Shown here in pieces: positions 8,514 to 17,149 of a stretch of 64,000 nt of DNA. How positions within the stretch are numbered: position 1 is the first letter of the stretch; each line of letters starts with the position of its first letter. Below the pieces are notes generated by a model, which searched no databases, was not told the origin of the DNA, and worked only from the letters and a program-made list of their open reading frames with translations. The position numbers and the translations under genes are program-made. The DNA is from Rhizobium sp. BK376 (GTDB taxonomy: Bacteria; Pseudomonadota; Alphaproteobacteria; Rhizobiales; Rhizobiaceae), in NCBI RefSeq assembly GCF_004341625.1, contig NZ_SLZG01000003.1:371045-435044 (forward strand), given 5' to 3'.

Positions 8514-8621
8514 ATTTCAGTACAAGCACATTATATAACGACTGCAGATCAGCCAGCATCTGCCTTTCAGGTTCCCGCCAGAGAGCTATGTCAAGCTCGG
8601 CGGAAAAGGAGATCGCTTCAG

Positions 8622-9176
8622 TTGAGAAAGATAAGTTTAACGAACTTCTTCAGGTTGAAGGCGATTTTTACGCGCGGTGTCCTTGAGATCGCAAGGAAGA
8701 CCAGAATTCCGCGCGGCACAACGATTATGTGGAAAGACGGCAGCGTAAAGCTTGGACAACGGGTCAAATTTCGCCGCGGCGTGGTTGTCGATGCCCAGAA
8801 GGACAGCATCGAGATAGGAAACAATGTCTCGCTGAACGACTATGTCATCCTGCTAGGACGCGGCGGGATCAAGATCGGCAATGATGTGCGGATTGCCGGA
8901 CATGTGATGGTCGTTTCCTTCGATCACAATTTCGATGACGTCACCCAGCCGATCCGGATGCAGGGTGTGACCAAGAAGCCGATCGTCATCGAAGACGATG
9001 TATGGATCGGCGGCGGCGCAAAGATACTCGGCGGCTCGCATATCGGCAAAGGCTGTGTCATCGGGGCCAATGCCGTCGTCAAGGGAGATACGAAGCCCTA
9101 CGGCGTCTACGTGGGCTCACCCGCCAGATTCTTGAAGTGGCGCGGCGACACGGCCAGCAGGAACGCCGCGGAATAG
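8622..9176 (+). CDS. Hexapeptide-repeat acyltransferase (left-handed beta helix)
   Basis: 184 residues from a TTG at 8622, chosen because AAGGAG lies about 10 bases upstream and because earlier in-frame starts would run across the island junction. Repeated [I/V]-G-x-x-x-x motifs (IEIGNNVSLNDY, IKIGNDVRIAGH, WIGGGAKILGG, HIGKGCVIGANAVV) build the beta helix, and the C-terminus GVYVGSPARFLKW is the usual CoA-dependent acetyltransferase tail; HNFDDVTQPI carries the expected catalytic His region. It probably acetylates a sugar in surface polysaccharide. First chromosomal gene to the right of the island. Confidence 0.8.
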   Translation: MRKISLTNFFRLKAIFTRGVLEIARKTRIPRGTTIMWKDGSVKLGQRVKFRRGVVVDAQKDSIEIGNNVSLNDYVILLGRGGIKIGNDVRIAGHVMVVSFDHNFDDVTQPIRMQGVTKKPIVIEDDVWIGGGAKILGGSHIGKGCVIGANAVVKGDTKPYGVYVGSPARFLKWRGDTASRNAAE

Positions 9177-9212
9177 CCGTCACCGTCGAAGCCCGACGGA
9201 ATCATAATTCCC

Positions 9213-9249
9213 CAAAAGAAAACGGGCGGAACACGTGGTGCTCCGCCCG
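9213..9249 (-). terminator. Rho-independent terminator, end of chemoreceptor gene
   Basis: On the minus strand an 8-base stem (CGGGCGGA with TCCGCCCG, 9223-9230 and 9242-9249) with an 11-base loop is followed by a T-rich run (9213-9222). It lies 33 bases beyond the chemoreceptor stop. On the plus strand no T-run follows the stem. Confidence 0.75.
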
Positions 9250-9281
9250 CTTGCCGTGAGGCCTGTATTGCAGGCCCTATC

Positions 9282-11297
9282 TCAGAATTCCGTCCAGTCC
9301 GCATCCTTCGCCGGAGCGGCGGCGACAGCTGCGTTGCCGCCTCCGAAAGCACTCATCAGCTTCTGTCCAAGTGCACGGGCCGGCGAGGCGGTGGGGCGCG
9401 ATTTGCCTTCTTCGGCGGCGCGAACAGGGGCAATAGCCGGGCGCCGGGCGGCCGGCCGCGGTGCGTGACCTGCGGAGGTCTGTGTTGGCGATGCACGGAA
9501 GGTCTGGCCGCCATCCGTGCCGGTCAGGCGGAACTGGGCGAGCAGCGAGGTCAGGGCCGCAGCTTCCGAGGCAAGGCTGTGGCTCGCCGCCGTGCTTTCC
9601 TCGACCATCGCGGCATTCTGCTGCGTGCCGTGGTCCATCGTGTTGACGGCCGTGTTGATCTCCTGCAGGCCGGCCGACTGCTCGCGCGAGGCTTCTGCGA
9701 TCGCATGGACGTGCTGGTTGATTTCCTGCACTTCCGCCACGATCGTGTCGAGCGCCTTGCCGGTTTCGCCGACCAGGTTGACGCCGGTCTGGACATGGCC
9801 GCCCGAAGTGGTGATCAGCGACTTGATCTCCTTGGCAGCATTGGCCGAGCGCTGTGCAAGCTCGCGCACTTCCTGTGCGACGACAGCAAAGCCCTTGCCG
9901 GCCTCGCCTGCGCGGGCAGCTTCGACGCCGGCATTCAGCGCCAGAAGGTTGGTCTGGAAGGCGATATCGTCGATGACGCCGATGATATTGCCGATCTCGA
10001 CGGAGGACTGCTCGATCTGCTGCATGGCGCGAACCGCATTGCGGACGATCTCGCCGGATTTTTCAGCGCCGGCCCGGGTGCGGGCAACGAGCTGGCTTGC
10101 TTCCTCGGCACGCTTTGCGGCGTCCTTGACCGTCGTCGTGATCTGTTCGAGCGCCGCTGCGGTTTCCTCGACGGAGGCTGCCTGCTGTTCGGTGCGCTTC
10201 GAAAGCTCGTCTGCGGAACCGCGGATCTCGTTTGCGCCGGCGTTGATGGCGCGGGCATTCGAGCCGACCGTCTGCAGGGTCTCGTTCAGCTTGTCGACGG
10301 AATTGTTGAAATCCTGGCGAAGGGCATCGAGATGTTCGACGAACTGCGTGTCGATGCGCGTGACGAGGTCGCCGTCGGCGAGCCGCTTCAGGCCATCGCC
10401 CAGCGCCTCCACGGCCCTTTGCAGCGAGGCGGCTTCAGAAATCCGCTGTGCCTCGCGCTGCGTACGTTCGCTTTCCGTGAGGCTGCGATCGGCGTCTGCC
10501 TGGGCTTCCAGACGGGCGCGCTCGATGGCGTTGTCCCGGAAGACGGAGACGGCAGATGCCATCTGGCCGATTTCGTCGCCGCGGTCGCGGCCGTCGATCT
10601 CGTCCCTGGTATCGCCTTCAGCCAGCGATACCATGCGGCGATGCAGGCGCGTCAGCGGCGAAGCGATCCCGGCCTGAGCGACATAGACGCCGAGCGCCAT
10701 CGCGGCGAGCGTCAGCGTGCCGAGGATGCCGAGGCTCCAGTCGATCGCCATATTGACGCGGGCAGAGACGGCGTCGGCACCCTTGTTCATGCGGTCGGTC
10801 AGGGCGTTGTTGTTGGTCTGCATCTTCGGGATGAGAATGTTCATCTTGTCGTAGAGCGCCGTCATCGAGGCAGTCGCTGCCTTGGTGTCGCCGGCCTTGC
10901 GCTGGTCGGCAACCTTGGCTGCCAGATCGTTCAGCTCGTCCATCCCGGTCAGGATTTCATCCATCTGGGCCTTCTGAGCCGGCACCAGCGCTTCCGCCTG
11001 CGACAGACGGTTCTTGGCTTCGTCGAAACGGCTCTTCGAGGCGATAGTCGCCTTGTATGCGTCGCTGCTCGGGTCGAAGGCGAGCAGCAGGCTCGTCTGC
11101 AACACCGATGTCAGCACCGACGTGCTCGACCGTGTTCCAAGCGTTGCGGCAACCGCCTCGCGATCGAGGAAGGTGCTGTAGGTCTGGTCCGCCCTGCGGA
11201 ACTCGCTGACGACGTAAAGCAGGCCGATGAAGGATATCGCGCCCAGCAGAACGATCACGGAAAGAATTTTGGTCTTGATCTTAAGACTTTTGAACAT
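9282..11297 (-). CDS. Methyl-accepting chemotaxis protein
   Basis: 671 residues from the ATG at 11297. Order: short cytoplasmic lead, TM1 (about 10-30, ILSVIVLLGAISFIGLLYVV), a ~155-residue helical periplasmic sensor, TM2 (about 190-210), a HAMP domain with a second HAMP-like stretch (LADGDLVTRI), then the signalling hairpin with the conserved tip IDDIAFQTNLLALNAGVEAA. The C-terminus ends D-W-T-E-F, the x-W-x-x-F tether for CheR/CheB, so this is a full-length receptor that can be adapted. Ligand unknown. The protein will sit in the inner-membrane receptor array. A terminator follows. Confidence 0.95.
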   Translation of the reverse strand: MFKSLKIKTKILSVIVLLGAISFIGLLYVVSEFRRADQTYSTFLDREAVAATLGTRSSTSVLTSVLQTSLLLAFDPSSDAYKATIASKSRFDEAKNRLSQAEALVPAQKAQMDEILTGMDELNDLAAKVADQRKAGDTKAATASMTALYDKMNILIPKMQTNNNALTDRMNKGADAVSARVNMAIDWSLGILGTLTLAAMALGVYVAQAGIASPLTRLHRRMVSLAEGDTRDEIDGRDRGDEIGQMASAVSVFRDNAIERARLEAQADADRSLTESERTQREAQRISEAASLQRAVEALGDGLKRLADGDLVTRIDTQFVEHLDALRQDFNNSVDKLNETLQTVGSNARAINAGANEIRGSADELSKRTEQQAASVEETAAALEQITTTVKDAAKRAEEASQLVARTRAGAEKSGEIVRNAVRAMQQIEQSSVEIGNIIGVIDDIAFQTNLLALNAGVEAARAGEAGKGFAVVAQEVRELAQRSANAAKEIKSLITTSGGHVQTGVNLVGETGKALDTIVAEVQEINQHVHAIAEASREQSAGLQEINTAVNTMDHGTQQNAAMVEESTAASHSLASEAAALTSLLAQFRLTGTDGGQTFRASPTQTSAGHAPRPAARRPAIAPVRAAEEGKSRPTASPARALGQKLMSAFGGGNAAVAAAPAKDADWTEF

Positions 11298-11712
11298 GAT
11301 TTGCCCATCTGGGTGTAATCGCGCCACACGACGGAGCGCGCGGACATCAACCCGAAGGCAACGATGTGTAACGCGCGGAACCTGATGCACGCAGGTGAAA
11401 CCGAAATATTGGATATCCTTGCAAACAAGGCGCAAACGACTTGCGTCATGCGATCGGTCTTGGGGCCGATGTCGTTTCGGTACAAATAGAGTCGATATTG
11501 ATTAATTGAGCCCTAAGAATCCGCAGCAATAAATCCTGATAGTGATGATGTTCCCGATTTTTTGGCAGTTGGGTTGTGGATGCCGTCAGGGTGAGCGGCG
11601 GCTCTGCTGCGTGGCAGACGTTGGAACGCCATTATTTCCTGCCAGAACTCCGTAGCTAAACCACCGGGTTTCATATTTCGATGCATCCCTGAATACGTTG
11701 GTGTAATCATGG
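11298..11712. other. Intergenic between divergent genes
   Basis: 415 bases separating the leftward chemoreceptor from the rightward phosphatase-like gene. No gene could be supported. A near-match to a CtrA box (TTAA-N7-CTAA, 11502-11516) is present with one deviation from TTAA-N7-TTAA; I would not rely on it. Confidence 0.4.
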
Positions 11713-12075
11713 TTGAAACACGCAATACGACGTGAATTTCCATCGAGGTCCGACATCAAAAACGTTTTATTTGTATGCAGCCAGAATAAACTGCGCAGCC
11801 CGACCGCAGAGCAGGTGTTCTCAGGATGGGAGAACATCGAGGTTTCGTCCGCAGGAACGAACAACGACGCCTGCAATCCGCTGAGCAGCGACCAGATCGA
11901 GTGGGCCGATATAATATTCGTGATGGAGAAATCGCACCGCAACAAGGTTTTGCGACAATATAAGAAGTCGCTCATCGGCAAGCGGTTGGTGTGTCTCGAT
12001 ATCCCCGACGACTATGACTACATGGACCCGGCACTCATCCGAATACTTGAGGCAAAAATTCCAAGGTATCTCTAG
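11713..12075 (+). CDS. Low-molecular-weight phosphotyrosine phosphatase-like protein
   Basis: 120 residues. The segment NVLFVCSQNKLRSPTAEQVF contains C-x5-R-S, the phosphate-binding loop of LMW protein tyrosine phosphatases, and VMEKSHRNK follows; DIPDDYDYMDP supplies the acidic region near the end. The family usually starts at M-K-N-V-L-F; here the equivalent codon is ATC (11755-11757), preceded by GAGG at a normal distance. I therefore annotate the upstream TTG at 11713 and flag the start as unsettled. Predicted cytoplasmic; substrate unknown. Confidence 0.75.
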   Translation: MKHAIRREFPSRSDIKNVLFVCSQNKLRSPTAEQVFSGWENIEVSSAGTNNDACNPLSSDQIEWADIIFVMEKSHRNKVLRQYKKSLIGKRLVCLDIPDDYDYMDPALIRILEAKIPRYL

Positions 12076-12135
12076 CGACGGCCGCCATGGTGTGCGTTTC
12101 GCGGATAGCGTTATTACAGTATGGAGATGCCTTCA

Positions 12136-14058
12136 CTAAGACTTCCGTACCACGGGCACATGCGGGGTCTTGTGCCAGAAGAATGGGTTGGATCGCAGCT
12201 CGAAAACGGCGCGCCACGCGGCTAGCGACACCAGCATCCAGTAGAAGGGCACCATCATCCAGCGCCAGCCGATATGGCGCTTCTCGTGCTCGATCATCGC
12301 CGCGGTCCCGAGAACCAGGAAGGTCGCATAGCTGCCGACTATATTGACGAAGTCGATGGCAAACAGCGCCCGGGTCGCAAGCGGGAGATCGTCGGTCGGA
12401 ACGGCAAGCATGTCGATAACGGAGCGAACAAGAAACGCCAGGATGAGCGGATGCGCCAGCGATGAGAGCAGCATGCCGCCGATCAGCAATTGGAATACGA
12501 CGAAACCACGCATTCCCATCTCGCGACGCAGGGCCGCGGGATCGCGCATCATCACCAGCCAGGTCTGCAGCCAGCCCTTGAACCAGCGCGTGCGCTGCCG
12601 TGTCCAGACGCCCACAGTGACGGGGGCGTCCTCCACGGTCTGGCGGCGGATCACGTCGGCGCGATAGCCGAGGCGATAGAGCCGCATGCCGAGATCGGCG
12701 TCCTCGGTCACGTTGAACGGATCCCAGCCGCCGACGGCTCGCAATATATCGGTGCGAAAATGGTTGGACGTTCCGCCGAGCGGCATCGGCATGCGGTGTG
12801 TCGCAAGCATCGGCAGCAGCGAGCGGAAGAGGGCGGAATATTCAAGCGAGAAAAGCGCGCTGATCCAGGATTCCCGTCCGTTCGCGTTGACAAGCGGCGC
12901 CTGCAGGCAGGCGATGTTGTCGGGCGCGCTGGAAAAGCGGGCGTGGGCTTCGCGCAATTGCTGCGGATGAGGCCGATCCTCCGCGTCGTAGACGGCAAGA
13001 TAGGTGCCACGCGCGCCGGCAAGCGCGTAGGTCAGCGCCTTCGGTTTGGTCCGCGGCTGCGACGGAGGCACTTCGATGATCTCGAATTGCGGGCCTGGCT
13101 TCTCCGCCTTCAGCGCCGCGATGGTCTCGATGTCGTCGGCCTCGCAGACAAGCTTGATATCCAGAAGGGACGCGGGCCAGTCGAGCCGTTTCAGGGTAGC
13201 GATCAATTGCCCCGCGATATCGGCTTCACGATATAGCGCGACCATGACGGTGTAGATCGGAAGCGGCCCGTCACCCGGAAGGCTCGATGAGCGCCGGCGT
13301 CGTTTGCGCTGTAGCACCGCGCCGGCGCGCAACAATAGCGCAGCGAAATAGAGAAGCGACAGGAAGACATGCAGCGAGAGTTGTACCGCTTGGCTGACGA
13401 GCAATCCGGCAATCAGCAGGCTTGCGGCAACGCCGGTATAGAAGCCCTGATTGCCGTGAAAGACGACGCGGGCGCTGAAACGCGGCTGGCTTTCGAATAG
13501 CCCGGCGATCGTATCACGTACGCGCCTTGCCGAACCGGCCCGCCAGACGGCTTTTCGCATGGTGGACGGGCTGGCGATCGCCAGCGAATCCTTGAGACCC
13601 GGCAGGCGGGCGATCGACGACCGTATATCGCCAATCCGCCAGGCCTCGGGAGCGATAGCGATCGTCGGGGCATGGCGCGAATGGGTCAGCCGCAGCATCC
13701 TTGGCCGGATCAACTGGCTGTCCAGCGAGGGACTGTCAACGATCGCACCATCCTCGACCGTTTCGACGAAAGGCAGGCGCAACGCCCGGGCGAGGGCGGC
13801 GTAATACGCCTTTTCCTCCACCAGCCCGCTTGCGATGAGTTCCTGCTCGATGCTCGTGCCGTTGGCAATCGCCCGCTGTGCCGCCGCCTCGATGTAGGGC
13901 TTGCCGATCCCGAGCTCACTGAGCGCAGAGATCTCCTGCTGCAAAAAGGAAGGCAACTCGTCAGAAGACGCAGAGCCGACGCCCGCGGCTGGCGATACGA
14001 CCTCCGGTGCAACGGTCCGGACTATGGTCAATTGCGGTGGATATTCCCCGATACGCAT
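12136..14058 (-). CDS. Membrane family-2 glycosyltransferase with N-terminal MshEN-like domain
   Basis: 640 residues. Residues ~40-150 resemble the type II secretion/MshE N-terminal fold (SELGIGKPYIEAAAQRAI, LVEEKAYYAALARALRLPFV), which in some proteins binds c-di-GMP. Two TM helices follow (~205-250), then a GT-2 catalytic region with Asp308/Asp309 (CEADD), DAED (358-361), TED (451-453) and QRTRW (488-492), the processive-type signature set, and C-terminal TM helices (~505-620). It looks like the XagB/cellulose-synthase-like group that exports a beta-glycan while synthesising it. A divergent solute-binding-protein gene lies 60 bases away. The polymer is not known. Confidence 0.8.
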   Translation of the reverse strand: MRIGEYPPQLTIVRTVAPEVVSPAAGVGSASSDELPSFLQQEISALSELGIGKPYIEAAAQRAIANGTSIEQELIASGLVEEKAYYAALARALRLPFVETVEDGAIVDSPSLDSQLIRPRMLRLTHSRHAPTIAIAPEAWRIGDIRSSIARLPGLKDSLAIASPSTMRKAVWRAGSARRVRDTIAGLFESQPRFSARVVFHGNQGFYTGVAASLLIAGLLVSQAVQLSLHVFLSLLYFAALLLRAGAVLQRKRRRRSSSLPGDGPLPIYTVMVALYREADIAGQLIATLKRLDWPASLLDIKLVCEADDIETIAALKAEKPGPQFEIIEVPPSQPRTKPKALTYALAGARGTYLAVYDAEDRPHPQQLREAHARFSSAPDNIACLQAPLVNANGRESWISALFSLEYSALFRSLLPMLATHRMPMPLGGTSNHFRTDILRAVGGWDPFNVTEDADLGMRLYRLGYRADVIRRQTVEDAPVTVGVWTRQRTRWFKGWLQTWLVMMRDPAALRREMGMRGFVVFQLLIGGMLLSSLAHPLILAFLVRSVIDMLAVPTDDLPLATRALFAIDFVNIVGSYATFLVLGTAAMIEHEKRHIGWRWMMVPFYWMLVSLAAWRAVFELRSNPFFWHKTPHVPVVRKS

Positions 14059-14118
14059 GACTCTGCTACACCATCACCATGGCGGTGACGCCCCTGCTAT
14101 CCCCGAGGGTGGATCATA

Positions 14119-15006
14119 TTGAGACGCGCGCTACTTTCATCCCTAAATTTTAAGGGGTTTTTAAGATTTTACAGCCTAGGCGCGATTTTAGTTGCATTTC
14201 TCCTCTCTGTGCCGGTCGCCCATGCGGAACCCGTCTCATCAGGTCTGCCCATCCTCTTTGACGCTCGCGAACGTCTTCCCAAACCCGATCTTTCCACCCT
14301 CGTCAGGCTGCGGTTCCTGACCTCGGTCGACTTTCCCCCCTTCAATTTCACCGACCAGAGCGGCAAGCTCGCGGGTTTCCATATCGATTTGATCAGGGAG
14401 ATCTGCGACGAACTGGGCGTTTCGGAAAAATGCCAGATCCAGGCAATGCCCTTTGGCGATCTCCAGACGGCGCTCACCGCTTCCCAGGGGGATGCCGTCA
14501 TTGCGGGCATTGCTGTGACGCCGGAATTGCGCAAGCAATATGCCTTTTCGCGGCCCTATCTGATGCTGCCGGCCCGTTTCATCCGCAATCTGAGCAAGCC
14601 GCTCGATGGCACGACCGCGGCTGCCCTTGCCGGCCATCCAGTCGGCGTGGTCAAGGGCACGGCGCATGAAGCCATGCTCGCCGCCTATTTCCCGGCGATC
14701 AAGTCCGTTCCCTTCGATAGCAAGGAAGCACTGCTTTCTGCGGTTAGGGATGGCAAGGTTGATGCGGCATTCGCCGATGGATTGCAATTTTCCTTCTGGG
14801 CATCATCGCCTGCTTCGGAAAAATGCTGCGCCCTATTCGATGGCCCCTATGTCTCGCAGCAATTCCTGAGCGAAGGCATGACCATCATGCTGCGCCAGCA
14901 GGATGCGGACCTCACGGCAGCCATCAACCACGCGCTGGCGACCCTGTCGCGCACCGGCCGCCTGCAGGAAATTTACCTGCGCTATTTTCCCCACGGGCTA
15001 TACTGA
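14119..15006 (+). CDS. Periplasmic solute-binding protein (family 3 type)
   Basis: 295 residues from a TTG preceded by GAGGGTGG. A signal peptide (about 1-36, ending AHA-EP) leads to a family-3 binding fold: RFLTSVDFPPFNF, GKLAGFHIDLIREICDELG, GDAVIAGIAVTPELRKQYAFSRPY and the hinge VGVVKGTAHEAM. Such proteins bind amino acids or related ligands; no permease or ATPase gene lies nearby, so it may act as an orphan sensor or serve a distant transporter. A link to the divergent glycosyltransferase is only positional. Confidence 0.8.
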   Translation: MRRALLSSLNFKGFLRFYSLGAILVAFLLSVPVAHAEPVSSGLPILFDARERLPKPDLSTLVRLRFLTSVDFPPFNFTDQSGKLAGFHIDLIREICDELGVSEKCQIQAMPFGDLQTALTASQGDAVIAGIAVTPELRKQYAFSRPYLMLPARFIRNLSKPLDGTTAAALAGHPVGVVKGTAHEAMLAAYFPAIKSVPFDSKEALLSAVRDGKVDAAFADGLQFSFWASSPASEKCCALFDGPYVSQQFLSEGMTIMLRQQDADLTAAINHALATLSRTGRLQEIYLRYFPHGLY

Positions 15007-15077
15007 TCTGGCTGAGATCAAAGCGTTTTCGCTTTTCTTCGAATAGTAAAACCGCGGCCGCACCTTTGCTGGGTTTG

Positions 15078-15491
15078 CTAGCCCTTGCGATAGCGGGCAA
15101 TGGCGCTGCGCTCGATGGCGGCACAGGTCAGCTTGTCGAGCCCGAGCCGATCGCGCAACAGGCTAAGCAGCCGCAATTCCTCGGCTTTGACGGAAAAATC
15201 CGCAGAAGCGACTTCGACGGCCAGCGCATAGGCGGTGTCGTAGAGGCGCGGCGAAAGCGTATCGCGCACCGTTTCCAGAACAATATCCAGCCCTTCCGGC
15301 CCGGAGAGCAGTTTGGCGCAATCGCGGGACACCGAGATCAGGTTCTCGTCATCGAAACCCTTGAAGACGGGCAGCGCCTGGATCAATTCGCCGATCCTGC
15401 TGAGCTCGCGGTCATTCATGGTCCGATCTACGGCTGATGCCATGACCATGACGTAGATCAGGGCTTCTTGAGCGGAAAGCGGGTGGTTCAT
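15078..15491 (-). CDS. TerB-like (tellurite resistance fold) protein
   Basis: 137 residues, all-helical. It has the TerB-type pattern: ALIYVMVMASAVDRTMNDREL at the start, followed by helices with DENLISVSRDCAKLLS, ALAVEVASADFSVKAEELRL and LRDRLGLDKL. The acidic helix-loop motifs (VDRTMNDRE and ASADFSVKAEE) are where TerB proteins bind metal. Its role in rhizobia is not established; tellurite resistance should not be assumed. Stands alone. Confidence 0.7.
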   Translation of the reverse strand: MNHPLSAQEALIYVMVMASAVDRTMNDRELSRIGELIQALPVFKGFDDENLISVSRDCAKLLSGPEGLDIVLETVRDTLSPRLYDTAYALAVEVASADFSVKAEELRLLSLLRDRLGLDKLTCAAIERSAIARYRKG

Positions 15492-15631
15492 CGTTCGGGC
15501 TATCCTTTTGACGGTCGCACCAAGTTAGAAAGTCCGGTTGCCCGTTGCAAGCCTTCCCGCTCATATCGGCCATCCGGCCTAAAATCGGGCCTCCCGCTCA
15601 AACCGGCCCCCCGCACAAATCGGCCCCTGGT

Positions 15632-17134
15632 TCAAATCGGATTGAGCGGATCTTCCACTGGCGGCGCGGGTGCCAGCGTGGACTTCGCGCCCTTGCGTGG
15701 ATCGCTGCCGTAGATGCCGCGCTTCTGGTCGCGCGCTTCCTGATTGGCGTCCGAAAGCGATGCGCCCGGCGCCGGCTCTGCCCAGCCGTTGCGCACCAGC
15801 CAGTCGCTGAGATCGGTCTTGGCATAGCGGCAGGAGGCAACCGTGTCGGTTTGACCGGCAGACTCGGGCATATCGCAATCGACGGTGCGGCCTCGCAGGA
15901 ACATGCGCAGCGCCGTGCGCGCTGTCGCCCCGCAGGGCCAGGTCTTGCCGCTGTCATCGACACAGATTCGGCCGGGATCTGTCGGCAGAACCCCCTGGAG
16001 CTGGATTTTCCTGCCGCCGATCGTCAGCTCGCCGGCGCGATTGGAAAAGGGACGTACCAGCTGTACGGTCTTGCCGGGTGTCGCGTTTTGCGGCGCGGGC
16101 GCCGCCGGGCCTTCAGGTGCTGCCGGCTGCGTCTGAGATCCATCCGGCGTCGCGGGCGCTGCCGGCGCCTGCCGAGCGCTCTTCTTCGCCGCATCCGCCA
16201 GTTCGGACGGGGATAGGCCCGTCTCCGGCGATGCGGGCAGCTGCGGCGCCACAGATGGCTGTTGCGGTAGCGGAGATTGCTGTTGTGGTATCGGAGATGG
16301 CGGTTGCACCGCAACGGTCCGACCCGGAACGGGCGTTGTGGTCGCGGGCGCTGCGGGCACAGGCGCCATGACTGCGGACGTCGGGACCGGATCGATGTGG
16401 AGCTCATCCTTTCCGGGGTGACCGAGGCTGGCCGTCACGACGTTCCTGGCAGCTATCTCCGATGGGCTTTGTGGCCGCGGAATCGGGATCGCGACCGATG
16501 CCTCTTTCGATGTCGCCTTGTAGGGATGGCCGGGCACAGCGGCAGCAACCGCCGCCGCCGGCGATGAATTTGGAGAAGGCTGCGGGGCGGGAGAGGGCAA
16601 AGGCTTGTCAACGGCGGGCTCTGATGTCGCCACCGATTTGCTTTCCTCCGGCTTGCTGCTTTCTGCAGGTTTGACGACGACCGGCGGCGGGGAAGCCTTG
16701 GCGTGCGCGTCGCCGGGCGGAGTGGGTGCCGGAGATGGCACCGCCGCGGGCTTGCTTTCCGCCGTCGCCTGAGGAGCAGCGGCCTGTGTCACCGTCGCAG
16801 GCGGCGCGGTAACCGGTGCGGCTGCCGGGGCCGGCGGATTGTTCGCCTTGGTATTATCTGCCGGCGTCACAGCCTTGGCTGCTTCGGTCGCCGGCGCAGG
16901 TGATGTTGCTGCAGGAGGCGTTGAAGGTGCCGGGGGAGGCGTTGCAGTCGCCGGCGATGCCGAGGCGACAGGTGCCGGTGGCGCAGCAGGAGCGGCGGCG
17001 GGAGTATTTTCCGCAACCTTCACCGGCCGCGGCGCGATGATCCATCCGCGGATTTCAAACTGGACTCCGATCAGCGTCAGCCAGGAGCCCACAACCATTC
17101 CCGCCAGTCCGGCCAGCCAAATCTCTCGACGCAT
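15632..17134 (-). CDS. Membrane-anchored protein with Pro/Ala linker and thermonuclease (SNase) fold
   Basis: 500 residues in three parts: one TM segment (about 7-27), a ~310-residue linker rich in Pro, Ala and Ser, and a C-terminal staphylococcal-nuclease-like domain (about 360-475) with GGRKIQLQGVLP, ARTALRMFLRGRTVDCDMP and WLVRNGWAEPAPG. The Arg/Glu catalytic set of true SNases is not obvious, so activity is uncertain. Such tethered domains sit in the periplasm. It starts 15 bases after the S24-type regulator gene ends and is probably co-transcribed with it. Confidence 0.75.
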   Translation of the reverse strand: MRREIWLAGLAGMVVGSWLTLIGVQFEIRGWIIAPRPVKVAENTPAAAPAAPPAPVASASPATATPPPAPSTPPAATSPAPATEAAKAVTPADNTKANNPPAPAAAPVTAPPATVTQAAAPQATAESKPAAVPSPAPTPPGDAHAKASPPPVVVKPAESSKPEESKSVATSEPAVDKPLPSPAPQPSPNSSPAAAVAAAVPGHPYKATSKEASVAIPIPRPQSPSEIAARNVVTASLGHPGKDELHIDPVPTSAVMAPVPAAPATTTPVPGRTVAVQPPSPIPQQQSPLPQQPSVAPQLPASPETGLSPSELADAAKKSARQAPAAPATPDGSQTQPAAPEGPAAPAPQNATPGKTVQLVRPFSNRAGELTIGGRKIQLQGVLPTDPGRICVDDSGKTWPCGATARTALRMFLRGRTVDCDMPESAGQTDTVASCRYAKTDLSDWLVRNGWAEPAPGASLSDANQEARDQKRGIYGSDPRKGAKSTLAPAPPVEDPLNPI

Positions 17135-17149
17135 AACAAGAAAACTTTC

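Noticed and set aside
8397-8621. Upstream extension of the acetyltransferase
   Set aside because: It would cross the right att repeat; the sequence before 8622 is not protein-like, and TTG at 8622 has a good ribosome site.
8588-8686. 32-residue frame just upstream of and overlapping the acetyltransferase start
   Set aside because: Too short and overlapping the real gene in another frame; no independent support.
9465-11318. 617-residue plus-strand frame opposite the chemoreceptor gene
   Set aside because: Shadow of a high-GC gene; no domains, and the minus strand encodes an unmistakable receptor.
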